A DNA stretch of 64,000 bases from Bactericera cockerelli. Its lineage: Eukaryota > Arthropoda > Insecta > Hemiptera > Triozidae. Under the pieces are notes generated by a model. That model did no database searches. It was given only the letters and a program-made list of their open reading frames with translations, and was not told the origin of the DNA. The first letter of the stretch is position 1. Each line of letters opens with the position of its first letter. Shown here in pieces: positions 11,012 through 22,547 of this stretch. A program made the position numbers and the translations under genes. Where the stretch lies: NCBI GenBank assembly GCA_024516035.1, contig CM044957.1, positions 14,766,564 through 14,830,563 of the forward strand, written 5' to 3'.

Positions 11012-11768
11012 CCCTCAAGTTTTTTGTTTTGTTTTACTTCCGAGAAATTTCTAATATTAGAAATCGGAAGTATTGTGTTCGTTTTTGTAAAAAAAAATAT
11101 TTTTTTGCTCCGATTTCAATTTTTTTCAGATTTCTGGACGTTTCATAACCTCCTGAGCAAATTTGGTTTTGTGTCTGTCTGTCGGTCTGTCGGTCTGTCG
11201 GTCTGTCGGTCTGTTAAAACGATTCCTTGTAACGCGCAAATCTCGGAAACTACTCGACCGATTTTGATGAAATTTTGCACACATCTAGGAGACATTCTGT
11301 AGATGGTCCCATTTTAAATTCATCGAATTCGTACTAGCGGTTCTTGGTGAAAGAGCCCATGCGCCTGACCACTAACTTTTTACTTAAACGCTTATATCTC
11401 GTGAACGGTACACCCGATTTTAATGAAATTTTGTGTGTGTATGCATATAATTGTTTTACATAGGTTATTTATATATATTTTTTAATTAGTTATAATTAGA
11501 CTCTGATATTTAAGAAAATCCGAAATTTTGGACAAAAAAGTCAAAAAATAAGGACCACGACTTGCCGATACAGAAATTTTTGTGGAATCTAGAATGTAGA
11601 AAAAACGATTTTCTACCATATAAAACAAATTTGAAGAAAATCGGTGCAGTCGTTTTGGAGATACAAGCAATTTAGTATAAAATCTCAAAATTGGCACGTG
11701 TTAACAATGTGAAACAATCACGAGGAAGTATAGAGTCCATAATTGGCAGTGTTTTTTTTTTATATATT

Positions 11769-11805
<37 letters not shown>

Positions 11806-12460
11806 GGCAGCCACCGTAGCAGGACCGGAAGCAGACAGGACGAGTAAGTAGCAGGACAGGTATTGGGAAATCTTCATAAATATATTTCAACATACTTTTA
11901 GAGACCAGGAAAATAGGTATGTCGAGTAGTATATCCAAATAATCTTTTCATAATAAGTTCAATAGAAAATTACTTGTGATTGAGAAATCGACAGTTCAAA
12001 CTTGTATACATGATAGTAAGTTCAATGTAACATAACATGTTTAATATTGTCAATTTGATATGTATATAATTTTATATTGTTACTGGGCTGAGTTTAAGAG
12101 TACCAGCTATATCATTTGGTCATTTGATTATCTGGACTTGTAGGCTTAATTCAATTTATCTTAACAGAACTCGTATTAGGAGATTATGAATACGTTCAGC
12201 CAAAGCGTTCAGTACTTGAAAATCCGTAAGTCTAGTAAAAGCATTTTATTGTTAATTGGAACCTCTGAAGGGGACGGACAGGATACATGGTTGGCAGGAA
12301 AGGAGGTGAGCTTGAGGATGCAGCGGGATGGGGAGGTGGGTGGTGACTGCCGTCATGACTTATCAATTCATTTTTTTTTAATATTTTTTTTTTTTTTTAT
12401 TTATTTTTTTTTTTTTTGTATATTTTTGTATTTTTTGTAAGTATATAATATATTATAATA
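11012..12460. other. Foreign DNA between LINE ORF1 and ORF2
   Basis: This stretch is not typical inter-ORF sequence. It has a GGTCTGTC tandem run at about 11173-11214 followed by CGGAAACTACTCGACCGATT-type text that recurs in other form near 60900-61060. It also has a long T-run at about 11771-11801 and a second T-rich run at about 12371-12418. It looks like one or more inserted non-coding repeats; boundaries are not clear. Confidence 0.5.
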
Positions 12461-14120
12461 TACAGGGTGTCCCACCAAACTTGGACACCTCAAATTACTC
12501 GGCCCCTGAAAGAGTTTTTGAAAAATAAAAAAATCTAGGGTACATGTGCTAATTATGCGGTTTCAGTTATGAAATTTTTTTTATACAGGGTGGTTCAAAA
12601 GTCAGAAATTGAGGTGTCAACTTTCGATTTTTAAATGGATCGACCTAAATTTTATTTGATAGTTTTACTTCTAAATAATTCCTGAGTACTTTTTTAAACA
12701 AAAATATTACATACAGGGTGGTTTTTTTTAGACCAATTTTTTTTCTAAATCTTGAATAACTCAAGTTCGGTTAATTTTTTCGATAACAAGAAGAGAATGT
12801 GTTTGTGTAATAAATACACGCACTTTCAATTGGCATCAAAAAAATTTATACAGGGTGGTTCACAAGTGAAATAATGACTTGATTTTTTTTAAAACCGAGT
12901 TTTTTTAGTTTTTTATTTAGGATTAATAATTCTCGTCTAATTTTACACATTTTTCGTTAGTCATATCAAAAAACAAAACTAAAGTGTTGTACAGGGTGAG
13001 ACATAATTTTTTTGTAACACCCTGTATATGGGCAGTCAAAGAGATGCAAAATTAAATATAAAGACTAAATATGCAAGAAAAGCTTTGATTTTTAATTAAA
13101 CAAAAAAGTTATGGTGTTTTAACTAATATTGTCGCATGGACCACCCTGTAGATATTTTCTTAAACTATCATGTAGGTACTCTAAGTTGTATAAAATTCAA
13201 CGAAAACTTCGAATCATGTGGGAAAAACAAGTAAAAAACACGAATTTGAAGCCATTTTCAATTTGGTGTCCACACTGAATGATTTTAAAACTTGAAATAA
13301 AAAGTAGGTAGGTGTAGACACAAAATTGAGCATGGCTTTTTGAATTCATTTTTTTTCTTTCAGATTTGGACTCCTCGTTCAATTTTAGACAGTTTCGACT
13401 ACCCATATGATGTTTTAAGAAAAGATCTACAGGGTGGTCCATGCGACAATATTAGTTAAAACACCATAACTTTTTAGTTTAATTAAAAATCAAAGTTTTT
13501 CTTGCATATTTAGTCTTTATATTTAGTTTTGCGTCTCTTTGACTGCCCATATACAGGGTGTTACAAAAAAAAATTATGTCTCACCCTGTACAACACTTTA
13601 GTTTTGTTTTTCGATATGACTAACGAAAAATGTGTAAAATTAGACGAGAATTATTAATCCTAAATAAAAAACTAAAAAAACTCGGTTTTAAAAAAAATCA
13701 AGTCATTATTTCACTTGTGAACCACCCTGTATAAAATTTTTTGATGCCAATTGAAAGTGCGTGTATTTATTACACAAACACATTCTCTTCTTGTTATCGA
13801 AAAAATTAACCGAACTTGAGTTATTCAAGATTTAGAAAAAAAAATTGGTCTAAAAAAAACCACCCTGTATGTAATATTTTTGTTTAAAAAAGTACTCAAA
13901 AATCATTTAGAAGTAAAATTATCAAATAAAATTCAGGTCGATCCATTTAAAAATCGAAAGTTGACACCTCAATTTCTGACTTTTGAACCACCCTGTATAA
14001 AAAAAATTTCATGACTGAAACCGCATAATTAGACCATGTACCCTAGGATTTTTTATTTTTCAAAAACTCTTTCAGGGGCCGAGTAATTTGAGGTGTCCAA
14101 GTTTGGTGGGACACCCTGTA
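12461..14120. mobile_element. 1.66-kb palindrome made of nested TACAGGGTG-ended modules
   Basis: Arms 12461-13166 and 13415-14120 are inverted copies, about 97 percent identical by eye, with a spacer of about 250 bp. Within the left arm TACAGGGTG recurs at 12461, 12584, 12712, 12849 and 12990. Partners (CACCCTGTA) end at 14120, 13997, 13869, 13732 and 13590, giving five nested inverted pairs 121-141 bp apart. Reverse-oriented motifs also end at 13026 and 13150. Each boundary starts with TA, which would fit TA-targeting insertion. No transposase is encoded. It lies inside the LINE. Confidence 0.85.
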
Positions 14121-14215
14121 TATATATATATTTTTTAACTCATGGGCAATATCTACCAAAATAGAATAAGTACAGAAACAGAATTGTTGAAGAGGAGAAG
14201 GGGAGGTAGGTGAAT

Positions 14216-15696
14216 TCACTTATCAGCCATAGGAGGGAAAAGACCAGGAGGGTTCTTGCTACCATCACCTAATAAAACATTATTCAAGCCTTTACATATG
14301 GCTTTTATTTTTTGTTTCAGTTTGGTTCCCATGCTAGGTTCAGTTATGATTTTCTCGAAAACTTCAATAACAAATATCGGATCTAAATCATAATTGTCTT
14401 TAATAATATCGAGCTTTTTCTTAAAAGATTGATTCTTAAAATCCTCGATCATTCTAACAAAGATAGAAGGGTCAGTACATGGCTCGTGTTTCTCAATCAA
14501 AGGGCAAATAGACTGTAAATCTACAATAGGGACGAAAGCTTTTTTGTCGGTATCATGAGGAGGGGGAGAATCAGTGTGTGAACGTTTCACACCCTTATCA
14601 TTTTTACTTACCATCTCAATGTCAGCACTTGAATTTTCATCTAGGATTGAAGCAATTGATTCTGAGTTTCCTCAATCGAATGGGTATGTGGGGAGGTATT
14701 ATTATTAAGAATGATCTCAGAGTCATCACTGAATAAGTCGTCAACTTCTGAGATACTTACCTTGTGGGGGAGAGGTAGATCAGTAGACTTTGTTACAGTC
14801 TCAACAGCATTAGCAGTAGGCGAGTCAGGGGATGAAGGTGGAGGAGCAGACACAACAGTTATCTCCGGGAGAGGGGGGACATCAGTTGTACGAGTACGAG
14901 AGGCAAAGTGAGGTAGGAAAGAGAAGTTGTTACCTGTTGGACGCTCCTGCACCGCATCGGGTCCAGCACTGGTCTTGATTTTGTCCAACCTATCCTGAGC
15001 AGGAGTATTAAGAGCAGGAGGAAGGAGGGGAGGAGACTGGATAGAGGGACAGTTTTTAGACAAATGTCCTTCCGCATTACACTTGAAACATTTGACTCTG
15101 TCAATGGTAATGTAGATTTTATAGAAAACATTTTCAAAATACATGGAGATAAAAGGAGGAAGATCCTCAATGTTCTCAACAAGTACAGACCTGCGGAATC
15201 CAACCAAATGACCAAAGCGCTCATGGCGTACACCTAAGTTCACAAAAGTCATGGGCGAAACAACCTTGGTATACTTATTCAATTCATTAATTAAAAGAGT
15301 ATCGGACATACCAGGTTCAGTGTTGCATAGGTAAATCTTATAATCATTGTTGACCAACTTTTTAACAGTCAAAACTTTGCTGTCAATGACTATTTGAGGG
15401 TGGTTGTCATAAAGTTTTAAAACATCAGATTCAGAGGAAAGGTAAATTTTAACCTGATCATTATTTTTTCCTGCAAATACCATCTTGTCGTCACCGACAA
15501 CATCACCTACAGCGCATAGGTATTTCTCCATAGTGATTGATGGGTCAAAGGGTAAGACGAAACCACATGTTTTGGGTAGATACAAGTTATCGACCTTAGG
15601 GTCACTTCTAACTTGGGGAATCCTGTTATATTTGTAACCTCCTCTGGGGATGTAGGATACTCGTGAGGAAGATTTTAAAACGTTAGAAAAATTCAT
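14216..15696 (-). pseudogene. LINE ORF1 (gag-like RNA-binding protein), split by a frameshift
   Basis: ATG at 15696 opens 351 residues. A CCHC zinc knuckle (CFKCNAEGHLSKNC) lies near residue 208, followed by a Pro/Ser-rich region. The preceding region looks like the RNA-binding part of I/Jockey ORF1 proteins. The frame stops at TAG 14641. The -1 frame is open across that stop and continues (LDENSSADIEMVSKNDKGVK) to 14216, so the C-terminal part follows after one indel or a frameshift. The overlap between frames is only about 30 nt and I see no classic slippery heptamer, so a mutation is more likely than programmed shifting. ORF1 proteins coat LINE RNA in the retrotransposition particle. Confidence 0.8.
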
Positions 15697-16615
15697 TTTT
15701 GTAATGAGAAATTAATAATAAATAGGTAAAGAGATATATTTGGTAATCTTGTAATGAGTAAACGAAATGAAATTGGTAAAGGTCGATAAGTAAGTAAAAA
15801 CACTAATTAACTAGACTAGTGTTTTAGTTTAATGAAACAAAAAACACTTAGACCAGCGAAAAATAAAAACACGCAAGAATAGGACTCGTAAACAAAAAGG
15901 CCGAAGGAAACCATGGTAACACAATCAACAATTTGAAACGAGAAAATAAACAAAAGTAAGAAATCGGAAAAAGGAAAACTTGGCGAGTAAATTACAACTA
16001 CGCGTTGCTTACAGAAAATGTTTATCAGTTGTCATGGCAACCGATATGCCTAAATAACAAACGTATTATTATCCCTAGTCTTATCACTCATAAAAAAGCT
16101 CTAATCACAAAGAAAAACAACAAAATCGTGAAAGACAACGATCAAATCGTAATCAGTGCCTATTAAATAGGTACTATGCAAAAAATTAGATCACTCTAAC
16201 GATTATTACCACTGAAAAAAATAAATCAAACACCAGCGAAAGAGAACGAACTGAACGCGACGACTTTTGAACGGGGAATGAAGGATTCTTTGAAATCTAC
16301 AGAAGTGGTGAGTTTTGTCATTTGAGCTATACAGTTGTGAGTTGTGTTTTATTTTAAAGATAAAAAGTTGATTTTCAGTAAAAGATGGCTCTTCCTAGTC
16401 TTTATAGAAGAAATGTTTATCAAACTCTTCTAAGGAGAGCATACTATCCCAGGAAAATCAACAATTATCAATATTTATGGGACAACAAATTGATTAGTGG
16501 TTCAAAATCAAAATGTGTGAATTTAATTTACAAATGACATATTTTTATCTGTATCGACTAATTATAGGTACACTATACCTAATTAAGACTAAACTTAAAT
16601 TAATATGATTAATAA

Positions 16616-17197
16616 TTACATAATTAATTTGCCCCTCGTATTATATTTGGTGAGTTCTAACCTGGACGAAACATCAGTATCAGAATAATCCGCCAGGTTG
16701 TCGTATATTTGACTCTGCTGATAATCCACTGGATCAGCATAGCTCGAGCTGCCCCCCATCCCTGCAGGCATGGATTCGTAGTTCGGCCCGGCGTCGAAGC
16801 TTTTCTTCGGCCATTGCAGATATTCATAATGGAGGCTAGACTCGGGATCTCTGTAGGGCCCTAGGCCGGCGGCCCCTTTCAGCGGCTCTTGCAGATACTC
16901 ATAATTTGACTCGGAATGAGATTTTCGATTTGAAACCAATTCGGCCGAAGACCGCAAGTCTGGTAGAAACTCATAAACAGGCTCTAAATTGAAAACTTTG
17001 TCGATTTCTGATTCGAGATCTTTGTCCGGTCTATTCTTCACCCCTCCTGGTACAGCCCCGTCGTCTGCTCCGCTAGCTACCCGGCGCTGAAACAGAAAGC
17101 TCTGCTCCAGATGCAGGGCCGCCAGGACAGGGGAGGGGGAGTCGTCGGGGTGTCTGGCGGGCTTGGGGGCCTCGGGGCCTTTCTTGTGGGAAAACAT
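16616..17197 (-). CDS. Unrecognised protein with spaced YxxL-type tyrosine motifs (probable first coding exon)
   Basis: ATG at 17197 (MFSHKKGPEAPKP) opens 193 residues. I do not recognise the family. The N-terminus is Pro-rich. From residue 74 on come five tyrosine motifs: VYEFLP, NYEYLQ, HYEYLQ, NYESMP and IYDNLA, with the first Tyr at about 75, 99, 124, 140 and 165, so spacing is close to 25 residues for three of four gaps. There is no signal peptide or membrane helix. Such motifs resemble SH2-docking sites in scaffold proteins; that is inference. A possible donor (CCAG|GTTAGA) at 16662/16661 precedes an implausible C-terminus, so the reading frame may continue in exons left of here. TGACGTCA lies at 17230-17237, just upstream of the ATG. 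Confidence 0.6.
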   Translation of the reverse strand: MFSHKKGPEAPKPARHPDDSPSPVLAALHLEQSFLFQRRVASGADDGAVPGGVKNRPDKDLESEIDKVFNLEPVYEFLPDLRSSAELVSNRKSHSESNYEYLQEPLKGAAGLGPYRDPESSLHYEYLQWPKKSFDAGPNYESMPAGMGGSSSYADPVDYQQSQIYDNLADYSDTDVSSRLELTKYNTRGKLIM

Positions 17198-17229
17198 GGC
17201 AGTCCAAGGAGAGAGCGGTGAAGGAGCTA

Positions 17230-17237
17230 TGACGTCA
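17230..17237. promoter_or_regulatory. CRE-like palindrome TGACGTCA
   Basis: A perfect cAMP-response-element palindrome sits 33 bp upstream of the ATG of the YxxL-motif protein. If transcription starts nearby it could be a core-proximal CREB/ATF site; no start site is shown. Confidence 0.3.
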
Positions 17238-17248
17238 CACAACGACAC

Positions 17249-18571
17249 AACCCCGAGAATTCTCTACAGCGATTGATTGACTAAGGACTAACTAGGAAAG
17301 AAGAAGACACCGATGTACAGTAGCATGTACTTGCAGTATAAACGTCAAGAAGTGACTAAATTCACTAAAGAGATCATAAAATGGAATTGTAAAATGGAAT
17401 ATGTTGGCTGTGTTTCTTTAATCAAATTTGGAAATTACTGATGTCGCTTAACTCAGTATTCGCGTACAAATCACAGGTAGGTTATACACTTCATAAACGA
17501 AAAATTAACCGAGGTGTTATATGTATTGAAATGTGAGTAAGTAATTGATAGTATTATGTAAGTTTAGATATAATAGTACATAATCCTTATTAGTACAAAA
17601 ATAACAACTAGTAAGTATATGTTTAGGGGCAAGAAATTTAATTTAAATAATTAATAACCTCAAAGAATATACTTTATACGATATTTATATATTAAATAAT
17701 TTAAAAGATTAATGTTTCATTTATTTTTCTCTAGCACACTGAAGTACAATTTTCACTCACGTCATAAATCTAAAATAATTATGTAGACTAACTAGATTTA
17801 AAAAAAAATAAAGAAATAGAATAGAAATCACAATAAATTTAGAATTTATAGTTTTGAATTGAAATTCAAAATTGAAATTGAAATAACAAAATAACCGCAT
17901 GAAATTGAAATACACATGGAAAGAAAAAGGGCAAAGGAAAAAAAGAACACTTAAACCCGCAGAACTTGTTAATCAGTCACAGAGAAAATATAACCGCGAG
18001 GCAGAAAACTTGGCTCACAAATCACAACACCACTATAATTCGTAATGAAGTCATCCGACCCAACACTCGACCCGTCTCCTAGTATGAAATCACACGGGAG
18101 GTGTCTCACTAGTCAAGCGGTTTATTTGCTGACGACAATGTGTCACGCGTAGAAAGAAACGATCCCAGGCAAAACAATTGCTTAACTCGACAAGTGTATG
18201 AATCTGCATGTCTCGGTGACTACTACATTGGCCTGACTGTTCGAGCCAAGATAACAGAAAACAAATTCCGGTGAGTGTTATCGCTTCACTCTGATTGTGC
18301 GTGAAATTTGCACCATTCGCCCTGAACTTGTCTATGTGTGGTGGTCAAACGTGCGCCTCTGTTTGAACACCGATTATCTAGTAAACTTTTCTCAATGAGT
18401 CTTTTAAAATTAACTTTCAAGATTTTGAAACTGATCCGGTGCGGCGAATAGTGAATTTATATTTTGTACCTATGTATGTTCAAAAATAAAAATACCATCA
18501 TGTTATTGTACTTTAAAAGTGCTCTGCGGTGGCATATTGTGAGCTTGAACTAAAAAGATCTGACTCTTGAC
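17249..18571. other. Upstream region of the YxxL-motif gene
   Basis: AT-rich from 17300 to 17950, then a GC-richer block at about 18030-18370 that could hold a promoter or a noncoding first exon. No open frame or bounded repeat is convincing. Confidence 0.35.
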
Positions 18572-19109
18572 TAATAGCCGATTTTATCATCCAAGATTCA
18601 CCCCGGATTCGCTCGAACTCCGGATTGGCTCGACGAATCGGGTTTTATCATCTCCAATCTCTGATTCGCAGGTGATTCGGAGCACTCAATTTGAGGAAGT
18701 AACCTTGATTCACGAATCAGTGATTCGAGGACCGATTGGCTTCCCAAAGAGAAAAAAATATTGAAAATACTATAGAATTTCTTCTTTGGAATTTTTAAAT
18801 CGTAAACAAAGATAAAATGTTTATCTTTTTCAAAATTCAAATACTTGTTTATCTTCATGACATCTTTATTTTTTGCCCATTATTTAATTATCCTTGTCCT
18901 TGTTCTTCATAAACCTGTCATCTTATCCTGATGTGCTAAGTTTATAAAAGTTTTGTAATAAAGACTGAAATAAATTTGAATTATTCCTAAAAAAATACTT
19001 GAAAATTTTTCAAACTGGCCATTATCACGCGATTGCTATTAAAATTAATTAATTAATACTTATTTTTGTGATATTACATCTTAACCAAAAGGCCGAGAAG
19101 CGATTTGTG

Positions 19110-19345
19110 AGTAGTCACCGTTGCCCAATGATTTAGCGCTAGGCATTGCACGCATGGTGACCTTGGTTCGATCCCCAGCGGGGCAGGAATTTTTCTGCTC
19201 TGTGCTTCACCTGTGCTTTTTCTGCTTGTGCTTTACCACAATTTGAATTTCTAAGTCTATATGATATTTCCTGAAAACGAGCTAATCCCATGAAGATAAA
19301 AGCTCATTCGGGAACATTCTGAATTTGTCCGAATCTCAGTTCCTA
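19110..19345 (+). mobile_element. tRNA-headed SINE, family C
   Basis: The text GTAGTCACCGTTGCCCAATG...CATGGTGACCTTGGTTCGATCCCC has a box B (GGTTCGATCC) and is followed by GGGCAGGAATTTTTCTGCTCTGT. The same layout occurs at 48346, where box A is better kept (TGGCCAAGTGG). Minus-strand fragments of the same head occur near 19805-19860 and 19935-19985. Confidence 0.65.
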
Positions 19346-19354
19346 CAAGATTTA

Positions 19355-19483
19355 GGGCGTAATTAATAGACAACATCAATAACTTAAGTCGTTGGTAAGT
19401 GTCGGTTTTCCCTATCTTACACAGTACGCAATCCGTGACTTAGCGCCACAGAGGTATTACAAAAACGTCTATTAATTCCGCCC
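19355..19483. mobile_element. Harbinger-like MITE, copy 2 (nested)
   Basis: 129 bp, inverted relative to the copy at 1324, with TIRs GTCTATTAATTCCGCCC and GGGCGTAATTAATAGAC and TTA on both sides (19352-19354, 19484-19486). It lies inside the TIR element at 18575-20282, so it is the younger insertion. Confidence 0.85.
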
Positions 19484-20285
19484 TTAGACTTTAAAACACA
19501 TGTACTAAAACTTCTTGGTGACTCTGGGTATGAGTGCAGGTCCTATATTATCTCTCCACACCAGTATGTACAAACTCCTGCTGAAAACCTCGCTGGCTGA
19601 AAGTACATGAAATGCATGGGAACTATGTTTTCCGTAACCTTACACTCTGCCGGGTTGTCTCTTTCTTTGTATTGGCGTTCTTCACACCTCGGCCGAGGTG
19701 TTTGATAATATTTCGAATTCTTAAACAGCTAGGTATGAGAACTATAATTATAATTCTAGTACACAACATTAATGAAAACGTGATGGAAATACAGTGGACA
19801 TAGGGCAGAAATTTTTCTGCCCTGCTGGGAATAAAACCGAGATCAAAATCTGTCCCAATATCTTATTTTGACCATAATTCCATCCCTGATAGTCACATTG
19901 AAACAGCATTCTTACTCATAAGGTAATTTATTATATCTTGCCCTGCTGAGAATTGAACCCAAGTCACACAAAATGATCATTGATCAATATGAAACTTATG
20001 AAATGACCATGTGAACGACACAAAAAAAAACGTTCAAAATGCTTTCAGAAATGTTAGCATTCAAAATGTAAAAAGTTAACAAAACAACATCGCAATTTTC
20101 GAAAAATCAGAGGCTTTTATGAGAGTTTTCGTATAATTGCGATGTTGCCGTAACGCCAATCATGATTCGCGAACTCGAGCTTGAATTTTCGTGATAAAAC
20201 CCGATTGGTGGATTCGTGAACCCTCGAGATTCGAGGGTGGTTGGCGAATCAGTGATTGGTGGAGATGTGATAAACTCGGCTATAA

Positions 20286-22547
20286 ACCAGTCTCCACTGC
20301 CAGGCCTGCACATCTATTCCGATATCTGAAGCCTCAACTTGGTTATTCTTTTCTCTTTAAAACTACCTTTTGCTAACCTACTTGCGGTCGGCGTTGATTT
20401 GATCATTTAGTTGACATGCAAATTTAGGTTGTGGTGGAGTTTTACTGCAGGATAACATTTACACAAACACAATCTATTTTATACGGGCTTGGAACCGGCT
20501 TCCAATGTGCTGGATGGCATACCAGGAGGCTAGAACGCTTGAAGCCGTACATCAAAGTGAGAAAACTAAAAATCGAAAGTTACAAAAGCGGCTATAACTA
20601 GCTCATGAGGACTAACAATAGAAAACGATGTCCTAGTTTTTAGTCTACTCCTCCCTCTTAGAGTAAAACCCCATCCTCAAGTCCTATCAGGGGATTTCTG
20701 ACCAATATGAACAGTTGAACACTTTCAAATTTGACGTATATGTCTACAACAACTCAATCCACGACATGTATTCCGTAATACTTGTAGAGAAAAGCACTGA
20801 CATAGAATATTTTATATAGGATTTAGTCTACTTAATGTTGCATAAAGAATAAATTCATACATAAATATACGTAAATATTCAGATCTTTACCCGAATTTGA
20901 TTAAATCGAATGGGTTTCGCAGATAAGAGTCCAATATATTATTGGATTTCGGCGTCAATATAATGACTACCATGGTATAAATATATGTATCTTTAATCTT
21001 ACTCCAACTCACGGATAAGAAATTACTGTCTATACTATAGGGTTCATGTAGAATGATGACACCTCTCTAAACTGTGCCACAATGCCACATTCATAGCACG
21101 CATCTACTCTGTGTCACTCTCTATGGCTATGGTGAATTGGTGATTGGTGGTGTGATACTTCGGTATCCAAGAGAATTAGTTTATCATAATCTGAAAGGTA
21201 GCATGATATCTAAAGCTAAGACCAAACCATAACCGAATACAGGGTGCAGTCCTAATCATAAACAAAAAACATGCTCAAGTTTCATTCAGGTCATTGTAGC
21301 ACGGTCTCATCCAGACAAAGTATAGCAAACAATGATACTTCTCATGTTCATCATTTGCCATTTTCATTAGTTGGAGAATTTGACCACATAGTAAAGGTAA
21401 CTCTTGCTCAAAATAATATGACGTACAAGTCATATTTAAGCACTATAAAAAAGGTCTTGTATTTTTGTTGTTACTATTTACAGCCACTGTCATTATTGGT
21501 TTTTTTCTATTATATCTTAATAAATTTAAGGCACTAGATACTGAAGTCGTTCTTACATGAGCTCTTCCAATTAAAAAAAGTGATAAAAATAAAATCGCAT
21601 CTCTATATACATATAAAACTCAAATCTGTGCGTGTCTAACAGGCTGACAATGTTCTCTTAGGGATTGTCTGTTTACAATACCACAGCCCAAACGGTAACA
21701 GATATTGAAATTTTCATGAGAGTTGACCCCCCCTAAACCACCGTCAAATTGCATTGAATATTATCAAAATTAAAATATCTCTTACCATTTTCAAGATATT
21801 GTGATTTTCTGGTAGGATTATAAAAAATCCAAATAGGACGCAAGCCACGGGTAAAAACCTTAACTGTGACAAAGTGCCGGGTTTTAGCTAATAGTTTTGT
21901 ATAAATGGACACGAAGTAGGAAAAATAAAAAAAATGAAATAGAATTTTTTAATGTTCGAGATTTACAAATTTCAGAATAAGTTATTTACATAGAAAATTA
22001 TTATTCCAACATTTTATTCAAATTTATATAAATACAATACCAAACGCATATTATAGACACAATACTGCCCTGTGACGTCACATTGTATACACTTGACAAA
22101 AAATATCAATCGACTTTTCAGTAAAGCCCAAAATTGTGAGATTTTTTAATAAATTACACATGTATTTCCAAAAAATCTTAACGGATCCTCTTCAAAACCC
22201 TTTTTCCTACATTTTTAATCATAAAAAAAACATTCTTTTTGTCCATTTTTTTGGATTTTCTTAAATATTTACTATCCAGAGCTCAACCATGACGTATACA
22301 GTAAAAATTACCTACAGTACGGTTAGTTTTAGCCAATGACCTTTCACATAAGTCGCTTTGATTGGGGTTTTTAAGAGTATTTCTAAAAAGTTTTCTAGAA
22401 TTTTAACCAGTAACTTTCAAAAAATTCAAATGCGGCGGCTTCAAACGAACATTGATAAGTTTTTTTGCATAATTTTTCAAGGCAAGCCATTCTCGTACCA
22501 TTAAAGTTGTATTGGGCTCTTTCAAAATGTCTTTAGATGCTATTTTA
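20286..22547. other. Repeat-derived intergenic DNA
   Basis: No gene. A solo TACAGGGTGCAG motif lies near 21238. The text CGGTAACAGATAT...GACCCCCCCTAAACC at about 21695-21740 recurs in altered form near 26550. Microsatellites and AT-rich runs fill the rest. Confidence 0.4.

Larger units (their letters stand above)
7131..16280 (-). mobile_element. LINE with RNase H (I/Jockey group), nearly full length, disrupted
   Basis: The duplicated target AAGGATTCTTT lies at 7120-7130 and 16281-16291. Read on the minus strand, the element starts CATTCCCCGTTC at 16280, then has a 5'UTR, ORF1 (15696 to 14216), ORF2 (10933 to 7208) and a short 3'UTR ending in an A-rich tail (T-run at 7131-7150). About 3.2 kb of other sequence separates ORF1 from ORF2, including the palindrome at 12461-14120. 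Without that insert the element would be near 6 kb, normal for the group. The perfect duplication and open ORF2 suggest a fairly recent insertion. Confidence 0.85.
18575..20282. mobile_element. TIR element of 1.7 kb with TAA target duplication
   Basis: The ends are TAGCCGATTTTATCA and, inverted, TAGCCGAGTTTATCA, flanked by TAA at 18572-18574 and 20283-20285. Further inside, both ends carry GATTCG-rich text and AATCGGGTTTTATCA, so related sequence extends about 100 bp. The 3-bp TAA duplication fits the Harbinger group. No transposase is visible. The interior holds a family C SINE and a nested Harbinger-like MITE. Confidence 0.65.
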
